From NCBI RefSeq assembly GCF_003947415.1, contig NZ_QHKL01000001.1, forward strand, positions 1,178,001-1,242,000: DNA of 64,000 nucleotides, read 5' to 3'. The position numbers and the translations under genes were made by a program. Positions 1 through 8,347 of the stretch are shown here, one piece after another. The notes beneath the pieces were generated by a model. That model was not told the origin of the DNA and made no database searches. It worked only from the letters and a program-made list of their open reading frames with translations. Source of the stretch: Amycolatopsis sp. WAC 01376 (GTDB lineage: Bacteria; Actinomycetota; Actinomycetes; Mycobacteriales; Pseudonocardiaceae). Numbering within the stretch: the stretch's first letter is position 1; each line of letters opens with the position of its first letter.

Positions 1-53
1 TCTGAATGCGATCCTTGCGTGTGCAAGTATCGCATTCAGAGGACGAAATGCGG
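1..53. repeat. Family A palindromic repeat, cut by the window edge
   Basis: The right arm CGCATTCAGAGGACGAAATGC and a spacer containing TTGCGTGTGCAA are present, and the left arm is cut off by the start of the window. The element abuts the stop codon of the molybdopterin oxidoreductase gene. Complete copies lie at 9535-9596, 16387-16448 and 28376-28438. Confidence 0.75.
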
Positions 54-2189
54 CTAGACGGGGGCGACCTCGACCGGGATGCCGTTGAGCACGGCGGTTC
101 CGGACGGGACGTCGAGCAGGGTCTCGTCGGCGACCAGGTTCGAATTGACCCCGGCGTGCGCGGCCGCGACCCGCGTGCGCGTGCCGTCGGCGTCGTGACC
201 CCAGCCGTGCGGCATGCTCACCACGCCGGGCCGGACGTCGGCCGTGACCTCCACCGGGACTTCCAGCTTCCCCGCCCGCGACGTCACCGACGCGAGCCCG
301 CCGTCGGTCAGCCCGAGCCGGGAGGCGTCGTCCGGGTGAACCTGGACGGTGCACCGGTTCCCGCCGCGGACCAGCGGTGTCAGGTTGTGCATCCACGAGT
401 TGTTCGAGCTCAGGTGCCGCCGTCCGATCAGCAGCAGACCGCCGTCCGGTGCCTTGTCCAGCTCCGCTCGCAGCCGCGGGACATCCTTCGTGATCGCGTC
501 CGGGGCCAGCTCCACCTTCCCGCTGGCGGTGGTGAGCACCTCCGGCAACCGCGGCTTCAGCGCGCCGAGGTCGATGCCGTGCGGGGCGGCTTCGAGGTCC
601 GCCAGTTTCAGCCCGTACGGTCCGCCGCGCAGCATCAGGTCGACCATCCGCGCCGGTCCCGTGCGGCCTTCGGCGAGCGACAGGTCGACGCCGGTGCGCC
701 GCGCCGTTTCGCCGGCGACCATCGTGTCGAAGGCGACGACGTCGACGTCCGGGCCCTGGCCGGCGGCGATCCCGGCCATCCGCAGCAGGGTCGCCCACTC
801 CTGCGGCAGGTCCGTTTCGAGCGGCTGCGGAGTCCAGTTCGCGACGTTGCGCACGGCGAGCGCGTACAGCGCGACGTCGTAATGCGGCCGCTCCAGCGGT
901 GACGGGCCGGGCAGGATGACGTCGGCGTGCCGCGTGGTCTCGTTGAGGTACACGTCGAGCGACACCATGAAGTCCAGCTGTCGCAACGCTTCCGTGAGCC
1001 GCGCGGAGTTGGGCGTGCTCAGCGCCGGGTTGCCGCTGATGGTCACCAGCGCCCGCACCCTGCCCTCGCCGGGGGTCTCGATCTCGTCCGCGAGCGTGGC
1101 CACCGGCAGTTCGCCGAGCACCTCGGGATACCCGCGCACCCGGCTCGTCCAGCGGCCGCTGGTGAACGGCGAGGACCGGCGCGGCCGCCAGAGCGCGGGC
1201 AGCGGGAACATCACGCCGCCTTCGCGATCGAGGTTGCCGGTGAGCGTGTTGACGACGTCGACCAGCCAGCTCGCGATGGTGCCGAACGACTGCGTCGTGG
1301 TCCCCATCCGGCCGTACACCGCGGCGCGCTCGGCGTCCGCGAGTTCGAGTGCGATGCGGCGGATCTCGGCGGCGTCGATCCCGGTCGCGGGCGCGACCGC
1401 CTCCGGGGTGAACGGCTCCGCGAGCACGCGAACCTCGTCGACGCCGTTGACGTGCTCTCCCGGATCGACCCGATTCTCCGCGAACAGGACGTTGACCAGC
1501 GCGAACAGGAACAACGCGTCGGTGCCGGGCCGGATCGCGTGGTGTTCGTCGGCGAGCTGGGCGGTCCGGGTGCGGCGCGGATCGAGGACGACGATCTTGC
1601 CGCCGCGCTTCTGGATCCCGCGCAGCCTGCCCCTGGTGTCGGCTGCGGTCATCAGGCTTCCGTTGGACACCAACGGGTTCGCGCCCAGGATGAGCAGGTG
1701 TCCGGTGCGGTCGAGGTCGGCGACGGGAATGGTCTGCGGGTCGCCGAAGAGGTAGCCGGAGGAGAAGTGCTTCGGCATCTGGTCGACCGTGGTCGCGGTG
1801 TAGAAGTTCTTGGTGCCCAAGGCTTTGAAGAACACGCGGCCGTAGAGCACCAGCGCCGCGTTGTGCACCGTCGGGTTGCCGGAGTACACCGCGACGGCGT
1901 TCTTGCCGTACTCGTCGGTGATCGGCCGGAGCCGCCGGTCGATCTCGGCGAAGGCTTCGTCCCAGGTGACTTCGACGAACTTGCCGTCGCGTTTCACCAG
2001 TGGTGCCGTGAGCCTGTCCGGGTCGTGGTGCAGCGCGCCGAGCGAAGCGCCCTTCGGGCAGATGTAGCCCTTCGAGAAGACGTCCTCGCGGTCACCCTGT
2101 ACACGGGTGACCAGGCTCTTCTCATCGATCGTCACCTCCAGCCCGCAGGTGGCTTCGCAGAGCGGGCAGGTCACGTGCGCCGTGGTCAT
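54..2189 (-). CDS. Molybdopterin-dependent oxidoreductase (bis-MGD, DMSO reductase superfamily)
   Basis: This 711-residue protein belongs to the formate dehydrogenase / nitrate reductase / DMSO reductase superfamily. The N-terminus carries a 4Fe-4S motif (C8-x2-C11-x3-C15, then C44 in YICPKG). The central molybdopterin domain includes a GANPLVSNGS segment, and the C-terminal third is a molydopterin-dinucleotide-binding domain with RRHLSSNNSWMHNL. There is no Tat or Sec signal, so it is probably cytoplasmic. No electron-transfer subunit or cofactor gene is adjacent, so the substrate and redox partner cannot be named. It is transcribed divergently from the GH76 gene. The family assignment is secure and the substrate is unknown. 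Confidence 0.88.
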   Translation of the reverse strand: MTTAHVTCPLCEATCGLEVTIDEKSLVTRVQGDREDVFSKGYICPKGASLGALHHDPDRLTAPLVKRDGKFVEVTWDEAFAEIDRRLRPITDEYGKNAVAVYSGNPTVHNAALVLYGRVFFKALGTKNFYTATTVDQMPKHFSSGYLFGDPQTIPVADLDRTGHLLILGANPLVSNGSLMTAADTRGRLRGIQKRGGKIVVLDPRRTRTAQLADEHHAIRPGTDALFLFALVNVLFAENRVDPGEHVNGVDEVRVLAEPFTPEAVAPATGIDAAEIRRIALELADAERAAVYGRMGTTTQSFGTIASWLVDVVNTLTGNLDREGGVMFPLPALWRPRRSSPFTSGRWTSRVRGYPEVLGELPVATLADEIETPGEGRVRALVTISGNPALSTPNSARLTEALRQLDFMVSLDVYLNETTRHADVILPGPSPLERPHYDVALYALAVRNVANWTPQPLETDLPQEWATLLRMAGIAAGQGPDVDVVAFDTMVAGETARRTGVDLSLAEGRTGPARMVDLMLRGGPYGLKLADLEAAPHGIDLGALKPRLPEVLTTASGKVELAPDAITKDVPRLRAELDKAPDGGLLLIGRRHLSSNNSWMHNLTPLVRGGNRCTVQVHPDDASRLGLTDGGLASVTSRAGKLEVPVEVTADVRPGVVSMPHGWGHDADGTRTRVAAAHAGVNSNLVADETLLDVPSGTAVLNGIPVEVAPV

Positions 2190-2220
2190 GAAGCACCTCG
2201 CGGGTTCGGGAGTCTCCCCA

Positions 2221-2238
2221 ACATACTGAGCGGTATGT
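2221..2238. promoter_or_regulatory. Operator-like inverted repeat in a divergent promoter region
   Basis: ACATAC and GTATGT form perfect six-base arms around a six-base centre. The site lies in the 73-base gap between the divergent oxidoreductase and GH76 genes, where a TetR-type regulator could bind. The regulator is unknown. Confidence 0.4.
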
Positions 2239-2262
2239 CAGCGGGCAAGGGATGATGGCGCG

Positions 2263-3279
2263 ATGACTGCTCTCGCCGACCGGGCCGCGGCCGCCGAGCG
2301 CGCGATCCGCGACCGGCATCTGCACGGTGTCTGGGGACTGCCCGGCACCGTGCTGGGCCGCAGCGGCTGGCCGCCCTCGATGGGCCAGCGCGTCCACTGG
2401 CACTGGAACTACTGGTGGCAGGCGCATCTGCTGGACACCCTCGTCGACGCGCAGTTGCGGGACCCTTCACCGGATCGGTTGAAGCTGATCGACCGGTTCG
2501 TGCTGTCCATGCGGTTGCGCAACTTCGGCAAGTGGATCAACGACTACTACGACGACATCGCCTGGCTCGGCCTCGCGCTGCAACGCGCCGGGCAGCTCGG
2601 GCTGGACGTCCGCGGCGGGCTGGAGGCGATCAGCTCACGGCTGCGCGAAGGCTGGACCGACGACGCGGGCGGCGGAATCTGGTGGCGCGTCGGCGACGAT
2701 TTCAAGAACGCCCCCGCGAACGGCCCGGCCGCGATCTTCCACGCCCGCGAAGGCGCCACGCAGCACGCTCGTGGTTTGACCGATTGGATGACCGAGCGGC
2801 TCGTCGATCCGGAGAGCGGGCTGGTGTGGGACGGCCTGCGCGTCGGCAGCGGCGAGCTGGTCAAGCATATTTTCACGTACTGCCAAGGGGTTTATCTCGG
2901 TGCTTGCCTCGAACTGTCCGAACTGGACAGGGTGGAGCGCACGATCCGCGCGGTCGCGGAACACGTCGCGCCGAACGGGGTGATCCGGGGGCAGGAAGGC
3001 GGTGACGGCGGCCTGTTCGGCGGGATCCTGGCCCGGTACCTGGCGCTCGCTGCGCCGCTGTCGTCGAGCGGGATCGCCCGCGACCTGGTCATCCGGTCGG
3101 CTGAGGCCTGCTGGTCCGGCGCCGCCGAGACGCCGCACGGGCCGCTCTTCAGCGCCGACTGGGCGACTCCGGCGCCTTCGCTGCCCCTCGCGGGTGATGC
3201 CCCGGAACGTGACCTGTCCGTTCAGGTGAGCGCGTGGATGCTCCTGGAGGCCGCGGCCACTCTGGATCACCGCGTTTAG
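2263..3279 (+). CDS. Glycoside hydrolase family 76-like protein (alpha-1,6-mannanase fold)
   Basis: The 338-residue protein has GH76 hallmarks: an aromatic segment HWHWNYWWQAHLLD (about residues 46-59) and the paired aspartates of NDYYDDIAWLGLAL (D97-D98), which are the catalytic pair in this family. The later segment FTYCQGVYLGACLEL is also typical. GH76 enzymes hydrolyse alpha-1,6-mannan backbones. No signal peptide is visible, so this copy may act in the cytoplasm or be exported by another route. The stop codon TAG lies inside a family A repeat. The neighbours do not give a pathway. Confidence 0.85.
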   Translation: MTALADRAAAAERAIRDRHLHGVWGLPGTVLGRSGWPPSMGQRVHWHWNYWWQAHLLDTLVDAQLRDPSPDRLKLIDRFVLSMRLRNFGKWINDYYDDIAWLGLALQRAGQLGLDVRGGLEAISSRLREGWTDDAGGGIWWRVGDDFKNAPANGPAAIFHAREGATQHARGLTDWMTERLVDPESGLVWDGLRVGSGELVKHIFTYCQGVYLGACLELSELDRVERTIRAVAEHVAPNGVIRGQEGGDGGLFGGILARYLALAAPLSSSGIARDLVIRSAEACWSGAAETPHGPLFSADWATPAPSLPLAGDAPERDLSVQVSAWMLLEAAATLDHRV

Positions 3280-3291
3280 TCCTCTGAATGC
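3272..3291. repeat. Family A half-element overlapping the GH76 stop codon
   Basis: GCGTTTAGTCCTCTGAATGC has the sequence of the left arm of the 16387-16448 element. The TAG inside it is the GH76 stop. A right-arm counterpart lies at 3619-3638. The two may be the arms of one element separated by about 330 bases holding family C repeats. Confidence 0.7.
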
Positions 3292-3485
3292 GGGTCAGAG
3301 CGACTACGGCGGGGGTCGTGAGTGGTAAGTAGCGTTCTATTGAGGAGTAAGGCAAAGGTGGCGTGATGGTCTGGGTGACAGGAGCGAGCTTGCCGAAGAG
3401 GGTCGGCGCGGTCCTGAGCATCCACAAAGGACACTTCCTCGACCTAAAGTGACCGATTTGGGAACTTTGCGTATCTTCTCGCGGA

Positions 3486-3533
3486 GGTCGTGAGTGGCAA
3501 GTGGGGTTCTAACGACACTTGCCACTCACGACC
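3486..3533. repeat. Family C inverted repeat (18-bp arms)
   Basis: The left arm GGTCGTGAGTGGCAAGTG (3486-3503) and its exact complement (3516-3533) flank a 12-base loop, GGGTTCTAACGA. It lies between convergent genes, so a role as a bidirectional terminator is plausible. Confidence 0.75.
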
Positions 3534-3618
3534 CCATCGTGAAACCGCGCACATTGCCCAATTCGGGCGCCAGTATCTCGGGGAGTGTCCCTTATGGACG
3601 GTCGGAAGCCGCGGTACC

Positions 3619-3638
3619 GCATTTAGAGGACTAAATGC
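3619..3638. repeat. Family A half-element at the 3' end of the acetyltransferase gene
   Basis: GCATTTAG and CTAAATGC form a perfect eight-base stem around AGGA. It ends three bases before the acetyltransferase stop codon (3644-3642). Confidence 0.7.
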
Positions 3639-3641
3639 GGG

Positions 3642-4175
3642 TTACCAGACGTCGCCCGCACGCCAGTCGCAGGTGATCTCCCCGTCCAGATCGAGGGTGA
3701 CGCCCACCGGCAGCACGTGGATCGACCCGTCTTCCTCCTTCGTCGGCTCCACGCCCGAAGGCGTCATGGCCGACGAAGTCCCGCGCCACAGCAGCCACCC
3801 GCGCGACGCGTAGAACTCCAGAGCCTCCTCGGACGCCGAGAGTGCCCCGAGGTCGTAAGCCTTCCGCAGGACCCGCTCCAGCGCGTCCATCATCGCGGCG
3901 CCGTGCCCGCGCCGCCGGTGATCCGACCGGACGGCGACCGCCTCGACATAACCCGTGCGGAGGACCCGCCCGTCGTGCACGAGCCGCCGCTGGACCAGTG
4001 ACGCGTGCCCGACGAGTTCGCCGCTCTCCCACACCAGCGTGTGCATGCCGCCGAGGGCGTTCTCCCAGTCGTGGTCGCTGAAATCGCCGTCGAAAGCGTC
4101 GTCCAGCAGAGCGCGTGCCGCGGTCAGCACATCTGCTCCGAGGTCGGCGGTGTGCACGGTCCACAGGTCGGTCAT
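3642..4175 (-). CDS. aac(2')-I: Aminoglycoside 2'-N-acetyltransferase, AAC(2')-I family
   Basis: The 177-residue GNAT protein matches the AAC(2')-I enzymes of mycobacteria along its length: WENALGGMHTLVW near residue 37, the acetyl-CoA-binding RSDHRRRGHGAAM at 83-95, YASRGWL near 122 and the terminal CDWRAGDVW. The family transfers acetyl from acetyl-CoA to the 2' amine of aminoglycosides such as gentamicin and tobramycin. I chose the ATG at 4175. The frame is open 20 codons further, but that extension is poor in GNAT features. Chromosomal copies of this family are often intrinsic and may have another physiological role. The family call is strong, and resistance is inferred. Confidence 0.9.
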   Translation of the reverse strand: MTDLWTVHTADLGADVLTAARALLDDAFDGDFSDHDWENALGGMHTLVWESGELVGHASLVQRRLVHDGRVLRTGYVEAVAVRSDHRRRGHGAAMMDALERVLRKAYDLGALSASEEALEFYASRGWLLWRGTSSAMTPSGVEPTKEEDGSIHVLPVGVTLDLDGEITCDWRAGDVW

Positions 4176-4222
4176 TCCGCCATCATCACCCGGCGGCGGG
4201 CTTCTGACCAGCGGGTTGTGAT

Positions 4223-5092
4223 TCAGCAGCCGCACGAATGACGGTGTATGAAGCGCGGTGCGAGCCGTACGGATTCGGGTCGTCGCTCAGGGTCGGTGAT
4301 CCGGGCCAGTAGGAGTTCGACGGCCTTGCGCCCGATCTCCTCGATCGGCTGCGCCATCGTGGTGACCGCCGGGGTCACCTGTCCCGCCCACTCCATGTCG
4401 CCGTAGCCGACGATCGCGAGGTCGCGCCCGATCCGGATGCCGAGCCGGTGCGCCTCGTACTGGACGCCGATCATCATCGCCTCGCTCGCCACCACGAGCG
4501 CGGTCGGCGACGGCCAGCTGTCCAGCAGTTTCGAGGTCGCGGCGGCCGCCCCGCCCGGGGTCGACTGCCCGCACGCGACCAGCTGCGACGTCCACCGGAG
4601 GCCGGAGCGGCCGAGGCCGAGCCGGTAGCCAAGCGCCCGCTCCTCGTAGGTGGTCATGTCCTCTTCGCCCGAGATGAAGCCGATCTTGCGGTGCCGCAGC
4701 CCGGCGAGGTGCCGCACGAGCGCGCACACGGCCTGGATGTTCTCGGAGCCGACCTGGTCGACGTCGTTGCGGCCGGCCATCCGGTCGACGAGCACGGTCG
4801 GCACGCCCATCCGGACCAGTCCGTTGATCACCGCTTCGTCGCCTGCCGCCGGGACGAGCAGCACACCGTCGACGCGGTCCGCCCGCAGCGCACGGATGAC
4901 CGCGGCTTCTTCGGCGACGCTGTCGCCGGTGTCGGCGAGGGTGATTTCGCAGCCGTGACGGCGTGCGGCGCGGCGGATGGCGCGGACGAGTTCACCCGAA
5001 TACGGGTTCGCGTGCATCGCCATGGCCACCCCGAACCGGTGGGTGACAGGGGTGTCCTCCCACAGGGGTAACGCCGGGGACAATGCGGTCAT
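4223..5092 (-). CDS. LacI-type effector-binding protein lacking the N-terminal HTH domain
   Basis: The 289 residues form a periplasmic-binding-protein-like LacI effector domain: VAMAMHANPYSGELVRAIRR at the start, then DGVLLVPAAGD, RKIGFISG and TTMAQPIEEIGRKAVELLLARI. The usual 50-60 residue helix-turn-helix is absent. The 88 bases upstream encode nothing like it in any frame I read. It closely resembles the complete LacI regulator just upstream (DVDQVGSENIQ versus DVDQVGAENIQ; GYRLGLGRSGL in both), so it is a tandem paralogue. It may be a decayed regulator, a sugar-sensing partner that forms heterodimers, or a stand-alone sensor. Confidence 0.75.
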   Translation of the reverse strand: MTALSPALPLWEDTPVTHRFGVAMAMHANPYSGELVRAIRRAARRHGCEITLADTGDSVAEEAAVIRALRADRVDGVLLVPAAGDEAVINGLVRMGVPTVLVDRMAGRNDVDQVGSENIQAVCALVRHLAGLRHRKIGFISGEEDMTTYEERALGYRLGLGRSGLRWTSQLVACGQSTPGGAAAATSKLLDSWPSPTALVVASEAMMIGVQYEAHRLGIRIGRDLAIVGYGDMEWAGQVTPAVTTMAQPIEEIGRKAVELLLARITDPERRPESVRLAPRFIHRHSCGC

Positions 5093-5180
5093 CGCTCCAC
5101 GCCTTCATCCGAGCCTGAATGACGGTAACGGCTGACGGAGCGTCGCTCGGCGGCGAGACCGGAAAGTCTCCCAACAATCA

Positions 5181-6215
5181 TCAATGTGAGTGAACGAGAG
5201 CGCATCCGCAGGACGCGCGATGGCGGAGCGTAGGCGGAATACGCATCGTCTGGGCCTTGCGTGCCGGATCGTTGATCCGGGCCAGCAGGAGGCGCACCGC
5301 CTGTGTGCCGATCTCCTCGATCGGCTGAGCCATCGTGGTCAGCGGCGGATCCACCAGATCGGCCCATTCGACGTCGTCGTAGACCACGACCGGCAGGTCG
5401 ACGCCCGCCCGCAGCCCGCGGCGCCGCAACTCGTGCAGCACGCCGACCATCATGGTGTCGTTGGCGACCACCAGCGCGGTCGGCGGCTCGGGCAGCGCGA
5501 GCAGCGTGCTCAGCGCGAGGGCCCCGCCTGCCTGCGAGGACTGCCCGCACGCGACCAGGTCCTCCGACCAGGTCAAACCCGAACGGCCGAGCCCCAAGCG
5601 ATAGCCGAGGATCCGCTCTTCGCTGGTGCTCAGCCCGGCCGTGCCGCTGATCATGCCGATCCGCTGATGCCCGAGCGACGCCAGATGCGCCGTCAGCGCG
5701 GACGTCGACTGGATGTTCTCGGCGCCGACCTGGTCGACGTCGGTGCGGGTGGAGAGGCGGTCGATGAGCACGGTCGGGACGTCGAGCGAGACGAGTTCGC
5801 CGATCACCGAACCGTCGCCGGGCGACGGCGTGATCAGCAGCCCGTCGACCCGGCGCGAACGCAGGGTCCGCACGGTCTCACGTTCGGTGTCGACGGTGTC
5901 GTGCGTGTCCGCGAGCAAGACCGTGTACCCGGCCAGTGCGGCTTCGCGTTCAATCGCCTGGATCAAGACGGCGAAGTACGGGTTCGCGACCAGGGAGATC
6001 GCGACGCCGATCGACCTCGTCCCGCCGGTCACCAGCGAGCGGGCGATGGCGTCACCGGTGTAGCCGGTCTGCTCGATCGCGCGGAGGACGGCCAGCTTGG
6101 TCTCTTCGGCCACCGCCCTTGTCCCGTTGACCACGTGGGAAACGGTGGTGATCGAGACTCCCGCCAGCTCGGCGATGTCGCGTTGGGTGGGACGGGACGA
6201 GCGAGACGGCGGCAT
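5181..6215 (-). CDS. LacI-family transcriptional regulator of the adjacent sugar operon
   Basis: This complete LacI protein has about 344 residues. The HTH segment is TQRDIAELAGVSITTVSHVV followed by the hinge NGTRAV, and the sugar-binding domain begins near GTRSIGVAISLVANPYF. I chose the ATG at 6215 because AGGA lies eight bases upstream. An in-frame TTG occurs two codons earlier. It is divergent from the sugar ABC operon, and a perfect 24-bp LacI-type operator lies between them, so it probably represses that operon (and itself) until a sugar or sugar phosphate binds. Confidence 0.88.
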   Translation of the reverse strand: MPPSRSSRPTQRDIAELAGVSITTVSHVVNGTRAVAEETKLAVLRAIEQTGYTGDAIARSLVTGGTRSIGVAISLVANPYFAVLIQAIEREAALAGYTVLLADTHDTVDTERETVRTLRSRRVDGLLITPSPGDGSVIGELVSLDVPTVLIDRLSTRTDVDQVGAENIQSTSALTAHLASLGHQRIGMISGTAGLSTSEERILGYRLGLGRSGLTWSEDLVACGQSSQAGGALALSTLLALPEPPTALVVANDTMMVGVLHELRRRGLRAGVDLPVVVYDDVEWADLVDPPLTTMAQPIEEIGTQAVRLLLARINDPARKAQTMRIPPTLRHRASCGCALVHSH

Positions 6216-6254
6216 TACCAATCCTCGTGAAGTGCTCTGTCGAAAGAGTCTGGG

Positions 6255-6278
6255 GCAAGCGTTTGCGCAAACGCTTGC
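6255..6278. promoter_or_regulatory. LacI-family operator, perfect 24-bp palindrome
   Basis: The halves GCAAGCGTTTGC and GCAAACGCTTGC form an exact palindrome centred on CG, the usual LacI-family operator symmetry. It lies 40 bases upstream of the LacI start and 67 bases upstream of the lipoprotein start, so it can govern both directions. Confidence 0.85.
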
Positions 6279-6344
6279 GAGTGAGCATAACCCTGTCTAC
6301 CTTCCGGTCCATCACGGACAGCCTTGAATCGGAGGGCATCCCCC

Positions 6345-7361
6345 ATGAGACAGCGCAGTCTCTTAGCGCTCGCCATGGTCGCCGCACTCGCGGTGACCTC
6401 GGCCGGGTGCACCGTCGAACGCCACTGGGGTGGCGGTTCGAACGCGGGCGGCGGTGGCAAGGCCAAGGTCGGCCTGGTCACCAAGACCGACACCAATCCC
6501 TACTTCGTGGAACTGAGAGCGTCCGCCAAGGCCGCCGCCGAGGCGAACGGCGCGGAGTTCAGCGCGCTCGCCGGCCAGTTCGACGGTGACAACGACGGCC
6601 AGGTACGGGCCATCGAGAACCTCATGCAGCAGGGTGCGAACGCCATCCTGATCACGCCGAGTTCCTCGACCGGTGTCCTCGACGCCATCGACCGCGCCCG
6701 CAAGGCCGGGGTACTGGTCATCGCGCTCGACACGGCGACCGAACCGGACACCGCCGTCGACGCCACCTTCGCCACGGACAACTTCGAGGCCGGACGCAGG
6801 CAAGGCGCCTACGTCAAGGCCGTGCTGGCGGGCAAGCCGCCGAAGCTGTTCATGGTGGACGGCACCGCCGGGTCCACAGTGGACACTCAGCGGCACACCG
6901 GGTTCCTCAAGGGCATCGGGCTGACCGACGCGTCGCCGGAGATCAAGGGCAAGACGCCCGCGAACGGCGACCAGAGCCTCGCGCAGCAGGGGGTCGAGAA
7001 CCTGCTGCAGCGCACCACCGACATCAACGCCGTCTACACGATGAACGAGCCGATGGGCCGCGGCACCTACGCCGCGCTCCAGGCCCGCGGCCTGGTGAAC
7101 CAGATCGTGATGGGCTCGATCGACGGCGGCTGCGAAGGCGTCAAGAACGTGCGCGACGGCCAGTACGCCGCCACGGTCATGCAGTTCCCCAAGAAGATGG
7201 CCGAGCAGGGCGTCCTCGCCGCCGTCGAATACGCCAAGACCGGCAAGAAGCCGAGCGGGTTCGTCGACACCGGATCCGCGGTGATCACCGACAAGCCGAT
7301 CCCCGGCGTGGAAAGCCAGGACACCAAGTGGGGCCTCGAGAACTGCTGGGGGACGAAATGA
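6345..7361 (+). CDS. Sugar ABC transporter substrate-binding lipoprotein (FrcB/RbsB-like)
   Basis: The 338-residue protein has a lipoprotein signal peptide ending TSAGC (lipidated Cys22), a glycine-rich linker and a type I periplasmic-binding fold: VGLVTKTDTNPYFVELRASA, ENLMQQGANAILITPSSS, DGTAGSTVDTQRHTGFLKGI and IVMGSIDGGCEG. It should be anchored outside the membrane and deliver a sugar to the permease encoded next. The ATG at 6345 has GGAGGG about eight bases upstream. An in-frame TTG at 6324 is less likely. The stop overlaps the permease start (ATGA). The gene order suggests a fructose- or ribose-type sugar, but the substrate is not proven. Confidence 0.87.
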   Translation: MRQRSLLALAMVAALAVTSAGCTVERHWGGGSNAGGGGKAKVGLVTKTDTNPYFVELRASAKAAAEANGAEFSALAGQFDGDNDGQVRAIENLMQQGANAILITPSSSTGVLDAIDRARKAGVLVIALDTATEPDTAVDATFATDNFEAGRRQGAYVKAVLAGKPPKLFMVDGTAGSTVDTQRHTGFLKGIGLTDASPEIKGKTPANGDQSLAQQGVENLLQRTTDINAVYTMNEPMGRGTYAALQARGLVNQIVMGSIDGGCEGVKNVRDGQYAATVMQFPKKMAEQGVLAAVEYAKTGKKPSGFVDTGSAVITDKPIPGVESQDTKWGLENCWGTK

Positions 7362-8347
7362 CCACGGCAACCCTCAAAGGGAACGAACGGCCGTCGATCG
7401 GTGAGTTCTTCCTGCGCGCACCGGCCGTCGGGCCCGCGCTGGCCCTGCTCGTCGCGATCGTGGTGTTCTCCCTCTCGACGGACACCTTCCTCGACCTCGA
7501 CAACCTTTCCCTTGTGGTGCAACAGTCCCTGGTGGTCGGCACGCTCGCGCTCGGGCAGACGCTGATCATCCTGACCGCGGGCATCGACCTGGCCAACGCG
7601 GCCGCGATGGTGCTCGCGACGCTGATCATGGCGAAGCTCGTGGTCGGCGGCGTCTCCGGGATCTGGGCGCTGCTGCTGGGAATCGTGGCGACGGTGGTGA
7701 TCGGGATGGTCACCGGTTCACTGGTCACCCGGATCAAACTGCCGCCGTTCATCGTCACGCTCGGCCTGCTGACGGTGCTCACCGCGGCCGCGAAACTGTT
7801 CGCCGACGGCCAGGCCGTCCCGGTCGCGGACGAACTGCTCAAATGGCTCGGCACCCGCCGGTACCTGTTCGGCGGCATCCCGATCACCTACGGCATGACG
7901 CTCGCTTTGCTGATGTACCTTGGCCTTTGGTACGCGCTCACGCGGACGCCGTGGGGCAAGCACGTCTACGCGGTCGGCAACGCGCCGGAATCCGCGCGGC
8001 TGTCCGGCATCAAGGTCAACCGCACGATCCTTTCGGTGTACATCGTCGCCGGGGTGATCGTCGGGATCGCCGCCTGGCAGGCGCTCGGCCGCGTGCCGAA
8101 CGCCGACCCGAACGCCTTCCAGCTCGGCAACCTCGACTCCATCACCGCGGTGGTGCTCGGCGGCGCGAGCCTGTTCGGCGGCCGGGGTTCCGTACTCGGC
8201 ACGATGATGGGCGCGCTGGTCGTCGCGGTCCTGCGGTCCGGGCTGACCCAGCTCGGGGTGGACGCGCTCTACCAGGACGTCGCCACCGGTGCCCTGCTCA
8301 TCGGCGCTGTCTGCGTCGACCGTTTCGCGAGGAGGCGGCAGTCATGA
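7358..8347 (+). CDS. Sugar ABC transporter permease (FrcC/RbsC family)
   Basis: This 329-residue multi-pass membrane protein of the BPD_transp_2 family contains LALGQTLIILTAGIDLANAA, the conserved G-I-D-L region of ribose/fructose permeases, and VLGGASLFGGRGSVLGTMMG near the C-terminus. It begins at an ATG overlapping the previous stop by four bases and ends with an ATGA overlap onto the ATPase, so the three transporter genes are translationally coupled. One permease gene implies a homodimer. Confidence 0.88.
   Translation: MTTATLKGNERPSIGEFFLRAPAVGPALALLVAIVVFSLSTDTFLDLDNLSLVVQQSLVVGTLALGQTLIILTAGIDLANAAAMVLATLIMAKLVVGGVSGIWALLLGIVATVVIGMVTGSLVTRIKLPPFIVTLGLLTVLTAAAKLFADGQAVPVADELLKWLGTRRYLFGGIPITYGMTLALLMYLGLWYALTRTPWGKHVYAVGNAPESARLSGIKVNRTILSVYIVAGVIVGIAAWQALGRVPNADPNAFQLGNLDSITAVVLGGASLFGGRGSVLGTMMGALVVAVLRSGLTQLGVDALYQDVATGALLIGAVCVDRFARRRQS

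Larger units (their letters stand above)
3280..3641. other. Gene-free interval of about 360 bases made largely of repeats
   Basis: The gap between the convergent GH76 and acetyltransferase genes holds two family A half-elements at its edges, one complete family C hairpin (3486-3533) and a partial family C copy (GGTCGTGAGTGGTAAGTAGC, from 3314). I see no supported gene, although some short frames are open by chance. Confidence 0.7.

Noticed and set aside
927..2255. Long plus-strand frame opposite the molybdopterin oxidoreductase
   Set aside because: Same cause: antisense of a clear gene, with a low-complexity Arg/Gly/Val/Asp composition.
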